This document shows positions 59,075 to 64,000 of a stretch of 64,000 bases of DNA, piece after piece (position 1 is the first letter of the stretch; the number at the start of each line of letters is the position of its first letter). The DNA lies in assembly GCF_018446385.1 (NCBI RefSeq), contig NC_056000.1, positions 31,326,011 to 31,390,010 of the forward strand, given 5' to 3'. The notes under the pieces are model-generated. The model saw nothing but the letters and a program-made list of their open reading frames with translations. It was not told the origin of the DNA and did not search any database. Source of the stretch: Zingiber officinale (Eukaryota; Streptophyta; Magnoliopsida; Zingiberales; Zingiberaceae). Both the position numbers and the translations under genes were made by a program.

Positions 59075-60007
59075 GGCGACGTGTAAATTTCGTAACGGAG
59101 TTGAACCGACACGGCGAGAGTCGTCAAATAAATCGCTGATATAAAAGCAAACCAGTTATTTAATTATAATTCGAAAAAGAAAAATCTACAATAAAATTTC
59201 GTAGGACAGATCACAGACACAGGCGCTCCAAATTATATAGATAGTGAAAAGAACACTTCAATAAAAATAAAAATAAAAATGACATTTCATGAACGTTTTA
59301 TCCCCAAAATATTTTCATTCTAATATTATTGTAACAGAATTTTAAATTCTAAATATTATTATATTAAATTTTTTAATCAATTTAATCAAAATTATGATTA
59401 ATTAATTAAAATTATTTTGACATAGTTATAGAAACTAACTCCAAACATTATAGCAGCATTACACTATAGAATACTATATAAATTTTTTATATATTATAAC
59501 AATTATAAAATAATTTTCCTATATCATACTATTTTACTATTTACTCTTAATGAATTAAAAAGCCTAAAATTAAACTATGTTAATATTTTTTTTCATATTG
59601 AAAATAATTTTAAGATTTATTAGTAATTTGATTATCATTTTTTTCTTGCACCTTAATTTTATTGTTTTTTATCATTCTCTTCTTCCTCTCTTCTCTCCCT
59701 CTCTAATTTTTGTTATCAATTCATCTATTTTGACTCTTCTGCTTATTGATAAGTTACATCAATTTATGTGTACCTCACTACTTCTTCTAAAAAAATCATA
59801 GTTGTATCTATCCATCTCTATATCTGATCGATTATCTTGTCAATTCTTCGAATGATATAAGCTATAGCTATATAATTTGAGGTATGATTAAACCTAATTT
59901 TTACTTTATTTTTCTATTAAAATTTTTATAGAATAAATCATATTAATATTGAGTAATATTATTTAATTGTTTGACGGTAGTTATTTATTTTATATAATTT
60001 ATGCTTT
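59075..60007. other. AT-rich intergenic DNA
   Basis: No gene was recognised. The frame at 59577-59801 is Ile/Leu/Phe-rich by composition only. Confidence 0.5.
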
Positions 60008-61360
60008 TGATGCGGATGTAGCTTAGGACATAGGAGGGATTAAGAGGAAGGGAAGAGCATTTTCGTCCTTTCTTGGATTAAGGGCTTTAGGGTTTTAGTG
60101 CTTAAAGCACTGTTCACGGAGGGGGAAAAGGGGGCTCCGCCACCAAGAGGGATCCCCCTTTCCACACTCCTGGCGACGCCGGCCTTCGCCGATCGCCACC
60201 TCCGCTGCTCTCCTCCTCCTCGCGACGCAGGCACTGCACCGTCACCATCATTTCCTTCTGGATGCCATCGCCGCTGCTGCCACCGGCCGGAACTCCACAC
60301 ACGTGGCCTTTCCCTGCCACCGCCAACGTCACGAGTCTCGCCACTCCTAACCTTCGTCCCTTCCTCCGCCAAGACGTTGCGGGTATCGACGCCACTACCG
60401 CCGGCGAAGGGCTCCGGACGCAGCCTACCTTGTTGGCCGCTCGGGTATCTTATCAAACAAGCTTGAACACCCCAAAGTTCGGCTCGGCTCGGCTCGTTTA
60501 CAGCCCTACTTGCTGCTGGCATCAACATCTCCGTTGCACTCCTCCTCCTCGTAGCGCCTCTCATAGCCGCGACTTCGCCCTTGCCACCGTCGAGTCCAGC
60601 GGCCACTGTCACCACCGCGTCCAGTGCCCACCCCGCCACGCCCAAAGGCCTTTGCCACCGCGTTCAGTAGCCTCTGCTGTCGCCGAGTCCCGCAGTCATC
60701 GCGACCACTTCTAGTGGCCCTCGTCGCCCTCTGATGCCACCTGCAGCGACAGTCACCAGCCGATCCACGACCACCACCGATTCCACAGATGTTGTCATCC
60801 TCCGATTTGGTACTGTGCTAGCCTGCAAGCCACCGTTGTATTCCGGCCTGCGAGGCGCTGTGGTGTGTTCGGCCTGCGTGCCTATATTATATCCTAGCAT
60901 GTGTGCCGACGTCATCTCTAGGTCAGTGTGTCGCTAGTATCTCCTGGTCAGCCTATTGTTTGCCGGATTCAGGTTACGCTCGGCTCCCGGCGGGCAGATC
61001 CAGCTCCTCAGCTGACACACTCATCTATCCTTCATGATTGTGACGACTCGATCAGCAGCGCGACCGACTCACCGCTCCATTCGAGCCCGCGGGGCCAGGG
61101 TACGTTCTCGTACTCCTTATTCGTGCATTCATTTCTCTATTATTATCTGGTTGCTCATATGTTCACGGAACCCACCTCGAGCATCGAGGTACCAGGGATC
61201 GAGGCAACCCGGTCGCTGGTTGTAGGTGTTGTTGACCAGAAGACTTTGGATGACTTGGTCAACCTAGAAGACAGCTCACCATCCAGGTCATGGAGATGCA
61301 GTCAACCTTCCAGACACGTCATTCCGACATCCTCGTCTTCCCAGATTCTCGACAGGATCA
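60008..61360 (+). repeat. 5' LTR of the 60-kb element
   Basis: It begins TGATGCGGATGTAGCTTAGG and ends GGATCA. The GC-rich part (60110-60960) keeps several overlapping frames open on both strands (Pro/Ser/Ala/Arg-rich); none has a domain. Confidence 0.75.
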
Positions 61361-61363
61361 AAT

Positions 61364-61382
61364 TGACACCGTTTGTGGGAAC
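61364..61382 (+). other. Decayed primer binding site
   Basis: TGACACCGTTTGTGGGAAC resembles the TGGCGCCGT-type PBS of plant gypsy elements after CpG-type G-to-A changes. It sits 3 nt after the LTR. Confidence 0.6.
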
Positions 61383-61603
61383 ACACCTGATCTGGAACGT
61401 GAAGATGGACGATGCCGAAAAATTCTGACATCCTCATGACCTCGGTAGGTTTCGACGAATGTGTCATTCTCCTCACTCCACGGGTATTCGGGAGTCGAGG
61501 AACTGAGTCAGATCCTCTGCTGGACGACAGGTCAGTTTTTGCGTTATCTTTTCCCTTTCAGTTATATGATCTGCCCTAGTTCCTCGAACGAGGACCCCTG
61601 TGT

Positions 61604-62010
61604 CGATCGGCCGGGCGTATATTATCCGAACCATAGGCTCGATGTCGAAGACCCCTTGCCGATCGACCAGGCATATATTATCCGAGCCACAGGCTCGATG
61701 TCGAAGACCCCGTGCCGATCGGCCGGGCGTATATTATCCGAGCCACGGGCTCGATGTCGAAGACCCCGTGCCGATCGGCCGGGCGTATATTATCCGAGCT
61801 ACGGGCTTGATGTCGAAGACCCCGTGCTGATCGACGGGGCGTATATTATTCGAGCCACGAGCTCGATGTCGAAGACCCTGTGCCTATTGGGTGGGCGTAT
61901 ATTATCTGAGCCAGGGGCTCGATGTCGAAGACCCCGTGCCGATCGGCTGGGCGTATATTATCCGAGTCACCTGCTCGATGTCGAAGACCCCGTGCTGATC
62001 GGCCGGGTTT
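61604..62010 (+). repeat. Minisatellite 1: 56-bp unit, ~7 copies
   Basis: The unit starts GATCGGCCGGGCGTATATTA and continues through GAGCC-ACGG-GCTC and GATGTCGAAGACCCCGTGCC. It contains the self-complementary pair GAGCC/GGCTC. Confidence 0.93.
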
Positions 62011-62017
62011 GAATTAT

Positions 62018-62372
62018 GCTTGAAGACCATTGAGCGGCGACGTTAAACTTCAGAGCCGAATTGGCAGCTATAAATACCCGGTCTGAAGACCCTCGAGCGG
62101 CGACGTTAAACGCCAGAGCCGAACCAGCGGCTATAAATACCTAGCTTGAAGACCATCGAGCGGCGACGTTAAACGCCAGAGCCGAACCGGCGGCTATAAA
62201 TACCTGGCCTGAAGACCGTCGAGCGGCGACATTAAACGCCAGAGCCAAACCGGAGGATATAAATACCCGACTTGAAGATCGTCGAGCGGTGACATTAAAT
62301 GCCAAAGCCGAACCGACGACTAAAAATACTCGGCTTAAAGACCGTCGAGTGGAGACGTTAAACCCCCGCCTT
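62018..62372 (+). repeat. Minisatellite 2: 63-bp unit, 6 copies
   Basis: The unit includes GAAGACCGTCGAGCGGCGAC, GTTAAACGCCAGAGCCGAAC and CGGCTATAAATACC. The phrase GACGTTAAA recurs at exact 63-bp steps (62038, 62101, 62164, 62227, 62290, 62353). Four units hold TATAAATA; one reads TAAAAATA. Confidence 0.93.
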
Positions 62373-62389
62373 CACGGACCAGTCCGTTG

Positions 62390-63035
62390 GATATTCTTTC
62401 TCCCCCGTTCGGGGTCGAGCTTATCAGAGCATCTATCTCCCCCGTTCGGGGTTGAGATTATCAGAACATCTATCTCCCCTGTTCGGGGTCGAGCGTATTG
62501 GATCTTCTATCTCCGCCGTTCGGGGTTGAGCGGTCGTCACTGGTTTCTGACCAGCTTCAGATATTTTATCTCCCCCGTTCAGGGTCGAGCGGTCGTCACT
62601 GGTCTCGAACCAGCTGTGGATATTCTATCTCCCCCGTTCGGGGTTGAACGGTCGTCACTGGTCTCAGACCAGCTTCAGATATTTTATCTCCCCCGTTCGG
62701 GAATGAGCGGTCGTCACTGGTCTCGGACCAGCTTCAGATATTCTATCTCCTCCGTTCGGGGTCGAGTAGTCTCCACGAGCATTTATCTCCCCCATTCGGG
62801 GTTGAGCAGTCTTCACTGGTTTCGGACCAGTCTTATCGGATACTCTATCTCCCCCATTCGGGGTCGAGCGATCTTCAGTAGTCTCGGACTAGCTCGTCGG
62901 ATCTCAAATCTCCCTCGTCCGAGGTCGAGAGGTCTTCATTGGTCACGAAGCATCAAAGCAGCTTATCTCCCCCGTTCGGGGTCGGGCTATCTCCAATGGT
63001 CGCGAACGAGTATCTCCGTTGGTTTCGGGTCATAA
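62390..63035 (+). repeat. Minisatellite 3: 59-bp unit, ~10 copies, degenerate at the end
   Basis: The unit is TATCTCCCCCGTTCGGGGTC followed by GAGCGGTCGTCACTGGTCTC and GGACCAGCTTCAGATATTC. It contains two hairpins, CCCCG-TT-CGGGG and CTGGT-CTCGG-ACCAG. Exact 59-bp steps are seen at 62528, 62587, 62646 and 62705; flanking copies are shorter. Confidence 0.92.
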
Positions 63036-63868
63036 TATCTCATAGGCTCTATGCCTGTTTGGCTCACGACTTTCGTTTCACTGCTCACTCGATTTCACGG
63101 GCTATGTTTCCGCTCAGTTTTCGGGCTCTACTCCTGCCCAGCGCTGCTTCGCCTCTCGCTCGGTATTTGTCTAGGCGCTCACTTGGCGTTCGCCGATAGT
63201 TTGCTTGGTAGCCGCTCGGCCTTATTTTTTCATCTCTCGGTCGACACTTTGGTCGTTCGGTCGCATTTTACGACAATCCGATCGACATTTTACGATCGTC
63301 CTATTGGCATTCTCCTGGCTGCTCGTTTAGCACTCTCGTAGTCGTCCGACCGATATCGCTCAATCGTCCGTTTAGCCATACACTCAGACTACTCGGTCGA
63401 ACGCTCGACATTCTCTCGATGGTCTGGTCAGCATCTTATGGTCAACTGGTCGATATTTCCTCGGTCACCCGTGCAGCATCGCCCGCTCGCCCGTTAGGTC
63501 GGCATTTTATGGTTATCATGTCCGACATTTCCTAATCACACTTCACAGCCATTCGGCCAACATTTTTTGGGGGTTCGTCCTTCCGATCGCCTGGTTGGCA
63601 TCTTCGTGGTCGCGTGCTTGACATTGCTTGCCTGCTTGTTATCCCGCGTGTCGCTTGGTATTGCTAGCTCGTTCGCTCGTCTGCTCGGCACCCCATGTGT
63701 CGCTCATCCGCTCGGCGCCATTACCATTTCATGCGATACCGTTACTACAGCGACCACTCGAGTGTCATTATACGATGGGTTCAGTGATTTGACTCGATTA
63801 TTGAGAGTGATTCAACTTTGTGATAGACTGTCCAGTCAGTCGGACTCGCGCCTCCTTCGACTAGATTT
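63036..63868 (+). other. Degenerate repeat tail of the 60-kb element
   Basis: Loosely repeated GCTCGGTCG and GTCGACATTT phrases fill the region. Frames here (63051-63341, 63567-63890) are Leu/Arg/Ser-rich with no domain. Confidence 0.55.
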
Positions 63869-63882
63869 GAAGGGGAGACTTG
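63869..63882 (+). other. Polypurine tract of the 60-kb element
   Basis: GAAGGGGAGACTTG immediately precedes the TGATG start of the 3' LTR. Confidence 0.75.
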
Positions 63883-64000
63883 TGATGTAGATGTAGCTTA
63901 GGACATAGGAGGGATTAGGGAGGAAGGGAAGGGCGTTTTTGTCCTTTCTTGGGTTAAGGGCTTTAGGGTTTTAGTGCTTAAAGCACTGTTCACGGAGGGG
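63883..64000 (+). repeat. 3' LTR of the 60-kb element (start only)
   Basis: It matches 60008-60124 with a few substitutions and is cut by the window end. Confidence 0.85.

Larger units (their letters stand above)
60008..64000 (+). mobile_element. Non-autonomous gypsy-like LTR element, running off the window
   Basis: The 5' LTR (60008-61360) is followed by a decayed PBS. The interior carries no coding domain, then a polypurine tract (63869-63882) precedes the start of the 3' LTR at 63883, whose first 118 bp match the 5' LTR. Long LTRs around a non-coding, repeat-filled interior fit a LARD-like element. The TSD cannot be checked because the right end is outside the window. Confidence 0.8.

Noticed and set aside
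60040-60714. Overlapping 120-200-residue frames on both strands
   Set aside because: GC-rich LTR sequence keeps several frames open at once; the composition (Pro, Ala, Arg, Ser) is low-complexity and no motif is seen.
61604-62372. Regularly spaced repeats resembling a CRISPR array
   Set aside because: The whole 56- or 63-bp unit is repeated, with no unique spacers, and the surroundings are an eukaryotic LTR element. This is a minisatellite.
62289-63035. 248-residue plus-strand frame
   Set aside because: It is a translation of the 59-bp minisatellite, open only because the unit lacks stops in that frame.

Overview
The window is nuclear DNA of a flowering plant. It has intron-bearing genes, plant-type Ty1/copia and Ty3/gypsy LTR retrotransposons, hAT-type MITEs, and LINE and SINE debris. 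The GC-rich 5' ends of the genes fit a monocot, but I cannot fix the species from sequence alone.

Positions 1 to about 41 kb are a stack of nested retrotransposons that I resolved from LTR ends, tRNA-iMet primer binding sites, polypurine tracts and 5-bp target-site duplications (TSDs). An old minus-strand copia element (J; gag, PBS and LTR at 39.7-41.2 kb) was hit by a plus-strand copia element (G; pieces of gag, protease, integrase and RNase H scattered from 4 to 35 kb, 3' LTR at 39215-39720). G was then hit by a gypsy solo LTR (1544-3891, TSD ATTCA), a fused copia/chromovirus remnant (E-D, 4625-10280), element B (10922-18366, TSD CTATT), element C on the minus strand (19556-34000, TSD ATATG) and another gypsy solo LTR (35548-38417, TSD TGTGA). 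C was itself hit by a solo LTR inside its own LTR (19609-23014, TSD AAAAT) and by element A (25974-33069, TSD GTTAG). A is young: its two 1.78-kb LTRs differ at about nine positions plus one small indel.

Elements A, B and C each carry only a gag reading frame and no pol, so they are non-autonomous and would depend on enzymes from elsewhere. Their LTRs hold the most striking signal in the window: arrays of short hairpins whose stem sequence changes from unit to unit while the two arms stay complementary. The same two-stem design occurs in A and in the separate family B.

From 41 to 60 kb the window is a gene island. It holds a disrupted DUF1068-family gene (minus, 45.4-49.4 kb) with a foldback element, a SINE and a LINE fragment between its exons; a hAT MITE with a perfect 8-bp TSD; an intact five-exon group IIb WRKY transcription factor gene (52182-53534) with the variant heptapeptide WKKYGQK and a W-box beside its TATA box; and an intact intronless RTF2 gene (57957-59003, minus) with a ubiquitin-like N-terminus. 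The spacers are AT-rich.

From 60008 to the window end lies another non-autonomous LTR element. Between its LTRs are three consecutive minisatellites (56, 63 and 59 bp units), one of which repeats a TATA-box-like motif every 63 bp.
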